Shown: piece after piece, positions 8,895 through 17,431 of the stretch | Layout: every line of letters starts with the position of its first letter | Position numbering within the stretch: position 1 is the first letter of the stretch | DNA from: Calothrix parasitica NIES-267 | Lineage (GTDB): Bacteria > Cyanobacteriota > Cyanobacteriia > Cyanobacteriales > Nostocaceae | Direction of reading: 5' to 3' | Length of the DNA stretch: 64,000 nucleotides | Assembly (NCBI RefSeq): GCF_002368095.1 | Contig: NZ_AP018227.1 | Coordinates: 2,155,359-2,219,358 of the forward strand | Translations under genes and position numbers: made by a program | Notes under the pieces: generated by a model | Database searches by the model: none | Told to the model about the DNA's origin: nothing | The model's input: only the letters and a program-made list of their open reading frames with translations

Positions 8895-9413
8895 TTAGAC
8901 TACAGCTGAAGCAGCACGGTCAAAGTAGCTTCCGACTTCGGACATTAATTGGCTGCAATCACCTTTAGTAATATTGTTGGAATCATTAGCAATTTGGATA
9001 GCTGCATCTTTCATTTTTTGAATTCCAGAAGCTACAGCATCACCAGGAGTTCCTAAAGCTTGATAGGTTTCTCTTAAACCGTTTAAGCAACGGTCATCCA
9101 TTGCGCTTGTATCTCCCGAAAGTACGGAATAAGTAACGTAGCGTAGAATAAATCCCATGTCGCGAATGCAAGCTGCTTGATTGCGATTATGGAAACAAGC
9201 ACCACCAGCGTTAAAAACCTGCGGACGTTCTGCGACTAAACCACGATAAGCGTTTGCAACAATTGAAGAAGCGTTGCTGCTGAGTCTATTAACTACATCT
9301 AGACGTTTGTTACTATCAGCAACCATTGCTGACAATCCATTGATTTCGTTTTCTCCTAAATAAGCACCTTTCTTATCAGCTTGTTCAACTACTTTAGAAA
9401 AAGCATCAAGCAT
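8895..9413 (-). CDS. pecB: Phycoerythrocyanin beta subunit PecB
   Basis: A 172-residue phycobiliprotein starting [20 protein letters not shown]. The bilin cysteines are Cys82 ('[15 protein letters not shown]') and Cys153 ('[13 protein letters not shown]'). Position 72, Asn in CpcB and methylated in most beta subunits, is Ala here ('[11 protein letters not shown]'). That fits my recollection that PecB proteins diverge in this loop. It is the first gene of the pec operon, preceded by about 690 bp of AT-rich DNA that should contain the promoter. A TTATCTCCTTA-type complement (ribosome binding site AAGGAGATAA) sits just upstream of the start. Confidence 0.95.
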   Translation of the reverse strand: MLDAFSKVVEQADKKGAYLGENEINGLSAMVADSNKRLDVVNRLSSNASSIVANAYRGLVAERPQVFNAGGACFHNRNQAACIRDMGFILRYVTYSVLSGDTSAMDDRCLNGLRETYQALGTPGDAVASGIQKMKDAAIQIANDSNNITKGDCSQLMSEVGSYFDRAASAVV

Positions 9414-10103
9414 TTTTTATTATCTCCTTAAATTTATTACAGCTATTTCAGGTCTTTAATTTATCTGAAATAGGTTTCAAGTAGTTCAATCTTTCAGCAT
9501 AAAATTAGCCTATGTCTGGCAACTTTTGCACTTACAACCACTAGAAATCGGCGTTCCCTCATGCAAATAAGCAGTCCAGAAAGACTTATTTTTTTGCTCG
9601 ATTTGTAATTACTTTTAAAACCTTGTTCGTATTGTATATATTAGTGGAACTTTTTTTTTATTAAGTTTATTAACAATAAACAGCATGTATTTTATAAGCT
9701 AGAAGTTGTGCTTTATAAGCTTTTCAATTAAATATCCCCGAAAACGCCTTTACATTCAGATGCTTTTCTTAATGCAAGTAAACATTTTCTCAATTCGACG
9801 AATACAGAAGTAATAAAATAGACTGAAAAAGTGCTATATAAGTAAAATTATTGAAAAATAGCCGGTACAATAGGTTTTTTAAAATAAGTTAATGTAAATT
9901 ATAATACGCGCTATTGATAGTAATTGAGAATAATTTAAAGGTTAAGTCTTGGTTATACAAATATCCAGCGAACATCTTGCTATCACAGGAGTTATTAGTT
10001 TTAATTTAAATCAATACTATATTTTGCAAATAATTTATTTATGTAAACATGAATTATTTAGCTTATAAATAGAATTAGAATTTCCTATTTTAAATAAATC
10101 TGC
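9414..10103. promoter_or_regulatory. pecB upstream region, no gene seen
   Basis: A 690-bp AT-rich gap between the 3' end of the RluD-like gene and pecB. It must contain the pec promoter and leader. The strong ribosome binding site near 9420-9430 is visible, but no promoter boxes can be assigned reliably. No ORF or known repeat was recognised. Confidence 0.5.
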
Positions 10104-11033
10104 TTACCTTCGTCTTAAAACTTGTAATAAAGTCGAAAATACTTGAGGTGGTGGTGCAACAACTTCAACTAAATTGTTAGTTAAGGGATGCTTTAACTGA
10201 AGTTTCCAAGCATGCAAAGCTTGTCCGGGTAAGTTCACTCCTACCGAACGACCGGAACCATAAACGGAATCTCCCACGATGGGATGACCGATTTGAGCGC
10301 TATGAACCCGGATTTGATGAGTGCGTCCGGTTTCTAGTTGAAAATGCATTAATGTATAGTTCCCAAGACGTTCTTCGATGAACCAATGAGTTACAGCTTC
10401 TCTTCCACCTTTCTCTACAGGAACAACTGCCATCTTTTTTCGTTCTTTAGGATGACGACCTATAGGTAAATTAATGGTACCGGATTCTTGCTTGGTTGCA
10501 CCGTATACTACACCTAAATATTCTCTTCGTGCGGTTTTGGCTTTTAGCTGTGCTTGTAAGCTATGATGGGCCACTTCAGTTTTTGCGATCGCGATTGCTC
10601 CGGTGGTGTCTTTATCAAGTCTGTGAACGATTCCGGGACGCTGAACTCCACCAATTCCAGGTAAATTAGGACAGTGAGCTAAAACTGCATTAACTAAAGT
10701 TCCGTTGGGATGACCGGGAGCGGGGTGAACGACCAAACCTGCTGGTTTATTTAAGATAAGTATTTGTTCGTCTTCGTAGAGAATATCTAAAGGTATATTT
10801 TCTGGTTGTAATTCTAAAGGTTCGGCTGTGGGTATTTCTAAAGTTATAGCATCCCCTGGTTTAACAGCATTCTTTTTTGATTTACAAATATCACCATTAA
10901 GTTTGACATGACCTTGTTCAATCAGCTGCTGAACTCTAGAACGAGATAAATCTGATAAATTTTGAGCAAGATAACTATCTAAACGCAAACTGTTTTCTGC
11001 AACTTTTAAAGATATTGATTGATTTGATGTCAT
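10104..11033 (-). CDS. RluD-family 23S rRNA pseudouridine synthase
   Basis: A 309-residue protein read from MTSNQSISLKVAENS; an in-frame start at 11084 would add 17 unlikely residues. An S4 RNA-binding domain covers about residues 8-70 ('RLDSYLAQNLSDLSRSRVQQ'). The RsuA/RluA catalytic domain follows with 'NKPAGLVVHPAPGHPNGTL' and the catalytic Asp in 'GIVHRLDKDTTG' (Asp140 in this numbering). 'TGRTHQIRVHSAQIGHPIVG' completes the signature. It converts uridines to pseudouridine in 23S rRNA; RluD type is favoured by the S4 domain and length, but the exact target site is not certain. It is unrelated to the flanking antenna genes. Confidence 0.9.
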   Translation of the reverse strand: MTSNQSISLKVAENSLRLDSYLAQNLSDLSRSRVQQLIEQGHVKLNGDICKSKKNAVKPGDAITLEIPTAEPLELQPENIPLDILYEDEQILILNKPAGLVVHPAPGHPNGTLVNAVLAHCPNLPGIGGVQRPGIVHRLDKDTTGAIAIAKTEVAHHSLQAQLKAKTARREYLGVVYGATKQESGTINLPIGRHPKERKKMAVVPVEKGGREAVTHWFIEERLGNYTLMHFQLETGRTHQIRVHSAQIGHPIVGDSVYGSGRSVGVNLPGQALHAWKLQLKHPLTNNLVEVVAPPPQVFSTLLQVLRRR

Positions 11034-11852
11034 TTGAGAAATTTGATAATTTGATAAAATCCAGAATGCCGGAAAGATAAGCAATAAGCTAGGTTAAATC
11101 CTGCGGGTATCCTCCCAACAAGTTATGGAAGTGTCAATTCAAATTCTAAAATTGCTTGACCATCAGGAACTGACTTGATGCCATACACTATGTTTTATAT
11201 ATTACGTCTTTTTATTATGCATTAATTATTTATTCCCTCTATTAGCGAGAATCGGGAACTTAAAGTTGATTAACTAAGTAATTAAAAATACATTTAGACG
11301 GAGCTTAATAGTAATTGATTGAATAGAAAGCCGATTGTAAACTGAGTTAAATTGAAAAGCAATCATAATAACTTAATTTTCTTGTAACGTTAGTGAATAG
11401 CTCTACAGCCATAAAAGTCAATATTTTGCAAATTTATTCTCAAGCTGATTCAATTATAATCAATGTCAATAAGTATCAAATAGCACGCGTTTAAAAAGAT
11501 GCAAAATATTGGAATCACTATTAACACTAGCTTTAAACATACCAAATAAAAAATCACAATATTTATCGTATCAAAAATCACTTTTATGATAATATTATTT
11601 CACCTATAGTGAGTTCCAAAGACTATTGCTTGAGCATAAAAAATAGCTCTGTAATATTTATTTTCCCTAAGTGATTCGGCTCAAAGTCCCTGTAAAGCGT
11701 TCTACGATTTAAAATATAAATATTATAGAGAACGCACAATTTTTGCTAGCAGCTATCTAAAGAAAGAAGTTGATTGTTTATTAGACATTTTTAGCTTTTC
11801 TTTATTTAGTCAAAGCATTATTGATAATAAATTGAAACTGAGTCCATCCAAT
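11034..11852. other. Divergent intergenic region, nothing recognised
   Basis: About 820 bp of AT-rich DNA between two divergently transcribed genes. It should carry both promoters. No ORF, RNA gene or repeat of the window's families was identified. Confidence 0.45.
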
Positions 11853-12647
11853 ATGCAAAATAATCAACCATCTTTACAAAAATATTTTTTTTACGATTTG
11901 AACGACCAATATAAATCAGAAGACTATAGCGAAACAGAAGCTAGAAGCCCGTTTGAAGACTTGAGCGATGATGACGATTATTTCAGTCAAAGTTATGCAG
12001 AGCTAGATGTTCAAAATAATGGTTTAGATAATCCTGCTTTAAATCAATCTCAACCCTACACAAACAGCAATTACCATAATGAATCCTCTGAAAATGGAAA
12101 TAACTTTTTAAACACGGCTATTAATTATGCAAGTTACGATGAAGATGATTATTCTCAGGACGAAGATAATGAAATCCACTATCTAAATTTTATTAGAAAA
12201 TCTGAGATAGCAGTATCTCAAAATAATTTATTAGAAAATAGAAGTAATCGCTATGCTGACTACGAGCAAGAAGAAAATACAAAGACTTACACTATAGTCT
12301 GTATTGATGATAGTAAAGCGGTGGTAAATGCCATAAAAATGTATTTGAATGATAATCTTTTCTCTGTAGTGGGTATCAACGACCCATTAAAAGCTTTGAT
12401 GCAAGTTATCCGCTTGAAGCCAGATATGATTCTATTAGATATAACCATGCCAACATTAGATGGATATGAGTTATGTTCTTTATTGCGGAAACATTCCTCT
12501 TTGAAAGAAACACCGATAATTATGGTGACGGGGAAAAAAGGAATTATCAATAGAGTCAAAGCCAAAATGGTGAAAGCATCGGATTACATCACGAAACCAT
12601 TTCAGAAGAAAGATTTATTGAAAGTAATGTTTAAGTATATTGTCTAA
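11853..12647 (+). CDS. Response regulator with acidic N-terminal tail and PatA/HmpA-type receiver
   Basis: A 264-residue protein from ATG 11853; a TTG at 11832 would add 7 residues. Residues 1-140 are low-complexity, rich in Asp, Glu, Asn, Ser and Tyr, with no recognised fold. A REC domain covers the last 120 residues ('YTIVCIDDSKAVVNAIK', phospho-acceptor Asp196 in 'ILLDITMPTLDGYE', 'MVTGKKG', 'ITKPFQKKDLL'). The REC is strikingly similar to that of the PATAN-REC protein at 15193-16269 ('DGYELCSLLRKHS' in both). It lacks the PATAN domain, so its output is unknown. It stands alone about 2.5 kb upstream of the chemotaxis operon and may interact with the same kinase. Confidence 0.85.
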   Translation: MQNNQPSLQKYFFYDLNDQYKSEDYSETEARSPFEDLSDDDDYFSQSYAELDVQNNGLDNPALNQSQPYTNSNYHNESSENGNNFLNTAINYASYDEDDYSQDEDNEIHYLNFIRKSEIAVSQNNLLENRSNRYADYEQEENTKTYTIVCIDDSKAVVNAIKMYLNDNLFSVVGINDPLKALMQVIRLKPDMILLDITMPTLDGYELCSLLRKHSSLKETPIIMVTGKKGIINRVKAKMVKASDYITKPFQKKDLLKVMFKYIV

Positions 12648-12793
12648 ATATATTATGTAATCCTTTTACATAAATTTTCCAGGGTGGCATTATCAATAAA
12701 GCGAGAAAAACAAAGGCAATCGCTAGTTGATATATTCTCAGTGTATTTACTGGTGCGTAACATAGAATTGTTAAGTGTATAACAGTACTGATA

Positions 12794-13432
12794 ATGTTAT
12801 ACAGAAGCTTTATGAAAAGAATTCACTTAAGCTATTCGGTGAAAGGGTTTGCATCTACTGTCTCTGTGGTTTTACTATGCTTCTGCTCGCAGTTGTTTTA
12901 CAGCAACAGAGTATCGGCACAGATACCCGGAAAAGCTAGTTTAGAAGAAACGGCTTCTGCAAGTATAAAAAATGCGGTATCTACATTAATTCAAGTATTG
13001 CGAAGCGAAAACCCAGAAGCCAGGATGAGTGCTGCGCGTGCATTAGGTGGAATGGGTACCCAGGCTAGAATGGCCGAACCAGCTTTAACAGTAGCTTTAT
13101 ACGACAAAGAAGCGCGGGTACGCTACACTGCTGCGACAGCTATAGCTAATCTTGGTGGAGATACTAAAGCTGCTTTACCACTATTACAGGAAGCTTTAGG
13201 AAATGAATCAAAGTGGACTCGGAAAGACGCTGTTTTCGCTTTGACTAATATTGCTCTTAACATGCAAACAAACGCACGTATTTTTTCTGACAAGGAATTG
13301 AATCAAGCAATTACCAACCTTGAGAAGACCTTGGAAGCTATGGATAAGTCGAAGTATGAGATTTCCAATAAAGCTGTTAAATCTATCAATGATTCCTTGG
13401 ATTCTTTGAAAAGAGAAAGACAGCGGAATTGA
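12794..13432 (+). CDS. Exported HEAT-repeat protein
   Basis: 212 residues from ATG 12794; ATG 12812 (MKRIHLSYSVKGF) is an equally good start. A hydrophobic segment 'STVSVVLLCFCSQLF' followed by 'SNRVSAQIPG' looks like a signal peptide, so the protein is probably periplasmic. Two or three HEAT-like repeats follow ('NPEARMSAARALGGMG', 'EARVRYTAATAIANLG', 'KWTRKDAVFALTNI'), then a charged helical C-terminus. Function is unknown. It resembles the HEAT units of bilin lyases only at the level of the repeat, not as a lyase. A clear terminator follows at 13442. Confidence 0.75.
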   Translation: MLYRSFMKRIHLSYSVKGFASTVSVVLLCFCSQLFYSNRVSAQIPGKASLEETASASIKNAVSTLIQVLRSENPEARMSAARALGGMGTQARMAEPALTVALYDKEARVRYTAATAIANLGGDTKAALPLLQEALGNESKWTRKDAVFALTNIALNMQTNARIFSDKELNQAITNLEKTLEAMDKSKYEISNKAVKSINDSLDSLKRERQRN

Positions 13433-13441
13433 ATTTTATAA

Positions 13442-13476
13442 CCTCTTTCCCTGTGGAAAGGGGTGTTTTTATTTTT
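13442..13476 (+). terminator. Rho-independent terminator
   Basis: Stem CCTCTTTCC (13442-13450) with GGAAAGGGG (13455-13463), loop CTGT, followed by TGTTTTTATTTTT. It lies directly after the HEAT-repeat gene that ends at 13432. Confidence 0.85.
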
Positions 13477-13621
13477 CGGAGATGTCTAAGGAAAATAGAG
13501 CAGTCAAAATCAATGCAACCAACTGTTCAATAGACCCATAAAATGTAAAGATTTATAAGAATTGCAGAAAGTCTAGTTTTGAGCGTTGATAGTCTCAAAT
13601 AACGATTACCTCTGTCACAAA

Positions 13622-14475
13622 ATGTTTAATCCCACAGACATACCCAAGCAATTTAAGGTTTTCTCAATACAACCCGATTTACGCATCAGTTTTTCGGGTC
13701 CAATATGGTCGAAAATGTTTTTTTCGATTTTTTTATTACCATTTGTGGCTCTTTTTGTTGGACATTTAATATTTATTTGTCTTGGTTTATACGAGATTCT
13801 ACATCTTGATTTAGAGAAAGCAATTGACTTCTTCAGTTATGGAACTAATAATTTTTGGTACTTGCTGATGTTTGTGTTTACTTTTTCTCTTCTGAGTGTT
13901 GCTACTTGGTATTGGTTGTGGGTAATTTTCGGATTTCATGAGATTCGTGCTACTGAGGAGTCCTTGACAACTATTTCTAAAATGCTAGGAATGTCTTGGA
14001 AAAAATCTGTATTAACTAAGGAAATCAGATACTTTAATCAATTTTTAAAGCGAGATGGGGAGGGAGACACGTGGGATTTAGAAATTGTCACAAACCAAAA
14101 GCTGTTTGACAAAGAGCAGTCATATCCGAGGGGAGCATCCCAATTTTGCAACTTTACCAAAATATTGATTGTCATTGCGAATGCAGCGAAGCGGAATGAA
14201 GCAATCGCAAAGTCTAGTTATTGCGATTGCTTCGCTTCATTTCATTACGCTCGCAATGACAAATTATATTTTTCCACATTTGGGATGCTCCCTATCCGAG
14301 TTGGTTTCCACAAAAGTGGGTTTCAGCAGATATGTTGGTTCGGATAAATTATAAAACAGTTCGGCTTTACAGTCATTCCAATCCAAAGCCAACTGAATGG
14401 TTAGGTAAAACCCTTGCAAGATTTTATCGAGTAGAATTTAAATCAGCTGCACAATCTAATTCCACTTCTTTCTGA
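13622..14475 (+). pseudogene. Membrane-protein gene disrupted by a MITE
   Basis: From ATG 13622 (a TTG at 13586 is also possible) the frame encodes a protein with hydrophobic segments near 'FFSIFLLPFVALFVGHLIFI' and 'FWYLLMFVFTFSLLSVATWY', then a soluble part ('EIRATEESLTTISKMLG'). The frame is broken by the 162-bp element at 14131-14292. Removing the element and one copy of its 8-bp target duplication gives one continuous frame. It runs 'EQSYP' into 'SWFPQKWVSADMLVRINYKT' and on through 'PTEWLGKTLARFYRVEFKS' to a TGA at 14473-14475, 227 residues in all. In its present state translation ends at 14347 with an unrelated tail. Family not recognised. Confidence 0.85.
14131..14292. mobile_element. 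162-bp MITE with 8-bp target duplication
   Basis: A non-coding hairpin element flanked by direct repeats TATCCGAG (14123-14130 and 14293-14300). The terminal inverted repeats are GGGAGCATCCCAA at both ends. A second, inner inverted pair begins 'TTGTCATTGCGA' (from about 14168, facing 14262). It has no coding capacity, so it must be moved in trans. The inner palindrome resembles dispersed 'cattgcgaa...gcaatgac' repeats of cyanobacteria and may itself be nested. The insertion disrupts the host gene's reading frame. Confidence 0.9.
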
Positions 14476-15192
14476 GCCAGTTCCACATATTGATAGCTGA
14501 ATTGATAGCTTAATAAACAAAAATAATCCAATTACTAACTCAAACACTAACAAATTTATTAATATATAAATATCCGGAAAAAAAGTATAATAGCCTCACT
14601 GAAATTATTTAATTAGAAATATACAAGGAAACTGTAATCGCTTCTACAGAAAGGATTCCTTAAGTATAAGAACCCATCTAAGATAATTAATAATTTATAA
14701 AAAAACATTTGCCATTATCAAAATTTGGTTTTAAGATAAAGCTCTAATTGTGAACAAAAACTTTCATACATCTTTTAACTTTTCTGCTAAATTAGAGTAA
14801 TCTAAAATAAGGTAAGTTAATAACTTGTCATCTACCACTTAACTGACGCTCTCTTTACTGGTTATGCTGTTAGTTGGTGCTTCTTAAATCTGCTTGGAAT
14901 ACCCAGAGTGACGTTTCATCGCAAAGAAAACGTTATCTCTGGTCGTAAAAGCTGTTGGTCACTGTTAATCGCTACATAACATCGCTACAAAGTTTATTTT
15001 TTGTCTGGTTGTTTATGTAAATTTAGACCTGTTGCATCTACAGGGTTAGCGAATATTTAGTACATTTCAATGTTCTAGATCGGAACAATTTTGAAAAACA
15101 TTACCTGTAAATTGGTATACGGCTCCTAGATTCGCTATAACCAAAGTTTTTAGCATTGCGGTATCTCTGTAGTAAATGAAAAGCCACGGAAA
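14476..15192. promoter_or_regulatory. Region upstream of the chemotaxis operon, no gene seen
   Basis: About 717 bp of AT-rich DNA before the first gene of the plus-strand operon. It should carry that operon's promoter and a leader. No RNA gene or promoter element could be assigned with confidence. Confidence 0.45.
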
Positions 15193-16269
15193 ATGAAAAT
15201 CCTTCCAATTAATAGATACAGATTTTTTCAGAAAATACAGCCGATTTCACTTCTTAAAAAAGTTACAAATAAACCCGTGACTGGGTGTTTGCAAGTTTTT
15301 ACTACATCAGATTCCTGGGCTTTTTATTTTGAAGAAAGCAAGCTGGTTTATGCTTCATGTACGGATAAAATGTTCAGTTTGCTTTATGAAAAATTGCAAC
15401 AGTACAGTAAGCAAATTCCCGCACTTGCTCAAAAGAAAGTTTATCAACAGTTAAGAGTAATTTTTCAGAAAGGTATTGATAATCAAGCGATACTTAATCC
15501 GGATTATTTAGCAATTTGCTGGTTAGTTAATCAAAAGCTAATTACTCCAGCACAAGCGAAAATTCTGATTAAAGAGTTAGCTTTTGAAGTCCTGAGTTTA
15601 TTTCTGACTGTTAAACAAGGAAGTTATGAATTTACTAAGGAAAGTTTCATGGAGGATATGCCAAAATTTTGTAACCTGGACATGGATTTATTAATCGAAA
15701 ACTGCTCTTCTAAGTCACAGAATCCAGAAAAGACTGCTTCTCAAGTTATTGCAAATCCACCATCTAAAAATACAGAAACCATCTCATCGAAAATACCAAT
15801 TCAGCAACCTTTACCGAAGGCTGGGATTAATCAAGCTCCAAGTCAAACCATGAATTATTCCCAAAACAGTCACCAGCGTTTTTATAGACAGAATTATCGT
15901 AAAAAAGTTTACACAATAGTCTGTATTGATGATAGTCCTACGGTACTAACAGCTATTCAATCTTTTTTAGACGAACAAGTTTTTAGCGTTGTAGGTTTTA
16001 GCGAACCTTTAAACGCTTTGATGCAAATTCTACGTACTAATCCAGATTTGATTTTACTAGATGTAGAAATGCCCAACTTGGATGGTTATGAATTATGTTC
16101 GCTGTTGCGAAAGCATTCTTATTTTAAGGATGTACCCGTAATTATGGTGACTGGACGAAAAGGTTTTATTGACAGAGCAAAAGCAAAAATGGTTAGAGCT
16201 AGTGGTTATTTAACCAAACCTTTTGACCAAAGCGAATTATTGAAAATCATTTTCCAGCATTTGGTGTAA
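15193..16269 (+). CDS. hmpA: PATAN-REC regulator of the HmpA/PixG/PatA family
   Basis: 358 residues. Residues 1-170 form a PATAN (DUF4388-like) domain ('VTGCLQVFTTSDSWAFYFEE', 'LLYEKLQQY'). A Ser/Pro/Gln linker covers about 171-235. The REC domain is at 236-358 with the acidic pocket 'CIDDS', phospho-acceptor Asp290 ('LILLDVEMPNLDGYE'), 'MVTGRKG' and 'LTKPF'. It is the first gene of a set ordered PATAN-REC, CheY, CheW, MCP, CheA, which matches the hmpABCDE (hormogonium motility) and pixGHIJL (phototaxis) loci. PATAN proteins in this family act as output regulators of type IV pilus motility. The hmp name is preferred because the receptor lacks photoreceptor cysteines. Confidence 0.85.
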   Translation: MKILPINRYRFFQKIQPISLLKKVTNKPVTGCLQVFTTSDSWAFYFEESKLVYASCTDKMFSLLYEKLQQYSKQIPALAQKKVYQQLRVIFQKGIDNQAILNPDYLAICWLVNQKLITPAQAKILIKELAFEVLSLFLTVKQGSYEFTKESFMEDMPKFCNLDMDLLIENCSSKSQNPEKTASQVIANPPSKNTETISSKIPIQQPLPKAGINQAPSQTMNYSQNSHQRFYRQNYRKKVYTIVCIDDSPTVLTAIQSFLDEQVFSVVGFSEPLNALMQILRTNPDLILLDVEMPNLDGYELCSLLRKHSYFKDVPVIMVTGRKGFIDRAKAKMVRASGYLTKPFDQSELLKIIFQHLV

Positions 16270-16377
16270 GCAGCGAGCGGTTAACAGCGAACAGTGAGGA
16301 GTTTTACAAATTATAAATTATAAATCACCAATGCCCGATGCCCTATGTCCAATTCGCAATTATGAGGAGAATTTGAT

Positions 16378-16755
16378 TTGATTATTTGTTCTTTAATTAC
16401 TGTATTAATTGTTGAAGACTCTCTAAGTGAATTAGAGCTAATGAGTCATTATCTTGATAATGGTGATTACAAAATTGTTAAATCTACTGGGGCTAAGGAA
16501 GCTTTTGATATAGCATTAAAAGACAGTATAGATGTTGTTATTAGCGATGTGGTAATGCCAGAAATGAGTGGGTTTGAGCTATGTAGACAACTTAAACGGA
16601 ACCCGGTGACAGAAAAATTACCTATCATCCTTTGCACTTCCAAAAATCAAGAAATTGATAAATTATGGGGTATAAAACAAGGTGCTAGCGCTTATTTGAC
16701 AAAACCCTATACTCGCGAACAGCTAATTGAAACAATTCAATCGGTTTTTGTATAA
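16378..16755 (+). CDS. hmpB: CheY-like receiver protein (HmpB/PixH)
   Basis: A single-domain response regulator of 125 residues. The start is a TTG at 16378, supported by GAGGAG at 16364-16369, 8 bp upstream. Acidic residues Glu13-Asp14 ('IVEDS'), the phospho-acceptor Asp57 ('VVISDVVMPEMSG'), Thr/Ser in 'LCTSKNQ' and Lys in 'LTKPYTREQL' are all present. In the family it is phosphorylated by the CheA partner and acts as the diffusible or sink receiver. It lies about 110 bp after the PATAN-REC gene. Confidence 0.88.
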   Translation: MIICSLITVLIVEDSLSELELMSHYLDNGDYKIVKSTGAKEAFDIALKDSIDVVISDVVMPEMSGFELCRQLKRNPVTEKLPIILCTSKNQEIDKLWGIKQGASAYLTKPYTREQLIETIQSVFV

Positions 16756-16800
16756 GTTGACCATATTGTAAATTAGTAAATTAATTAATTATTATTCAGC

Positions 16801-17292
16801 ATGAATGCATCTAATATCAATTTATTAGCTCATCCACATAAACAGTTAGGTGATGGCTATCTTCAATTCAAGCTCAATAACAATACTACTGCTGTTTTAC
16901 TGGTAAACTTTACTCAAGAAGTAGTTGTATTACCAGTTGAAACCATAACCCCCATAGCAAATAAACCTGAATTAATACTGGGGTTGATGAATTGGCGCAA
17001 TCGAATTATTTGGGTTGCCGATTTAGCGAAAATATTGAGCTTGGAATCGCAATGTTATCCGATGCGACAATGCAATATTATTGTCGCTAGTCACGAATCA
17101 GAAACTATTGGTTTGATGGTTCCAGAAATCAAAGGTACGGTGAGATTAAATTCCGGTACTATTCAACCCGCTAAAAATCAAGGAAGTAATATAGCTCCTT
17201 ATTTAAATGGCTGTATTTGGCGCGAAGATGAATTAAATTTAGTATTAAATATACAGGCTATTATCAAATCTTCGCTTTTGCAAAATAGTTAA
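16801..17292 (+). CDS. hmpC: CheW-like adaptor (HmpC/PixI)
   Basis: 163 residues with a single CheW fold: 'VVVLPVETITPIANKPELI', 'GLMNWRNRIIWVADLAKIL' and 'IGLMVPEIKGTVRLNSGTI'. It bridges the chemoreceptor and the CheA kinase in the signalling array. It lies 45 bp after the CheY-like gene in the same operon. The start is the ATG at 16801. Confidence 0.9.
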   Translation: MNASNINLLAHPHKQLGDGYLQFKLNNNTTAVLLVNFTQEVVVLPVETITPIANKPELILGLMNWRNRIIWVADLAKILSLESQCYPMRQCNIIVASHESETIGLMVPEIKGTVRLNSGTIQPAKNQGSNIAPYLNGCIWREDELNLVLNIQAIIKSSLLQNS

Positions 17293-17431
17293 TTTTCCGT
17301 CTTTTTTTAACAATCACAGCACTCACCACACTAATTAATAGTTTTTTCTATTTTATACTCCCGAATCTATTTATCAATATTTACAACTGAATAAAATCCC
17401 AGCATTCTGTAAAAAATTTGAGAATATCTGA

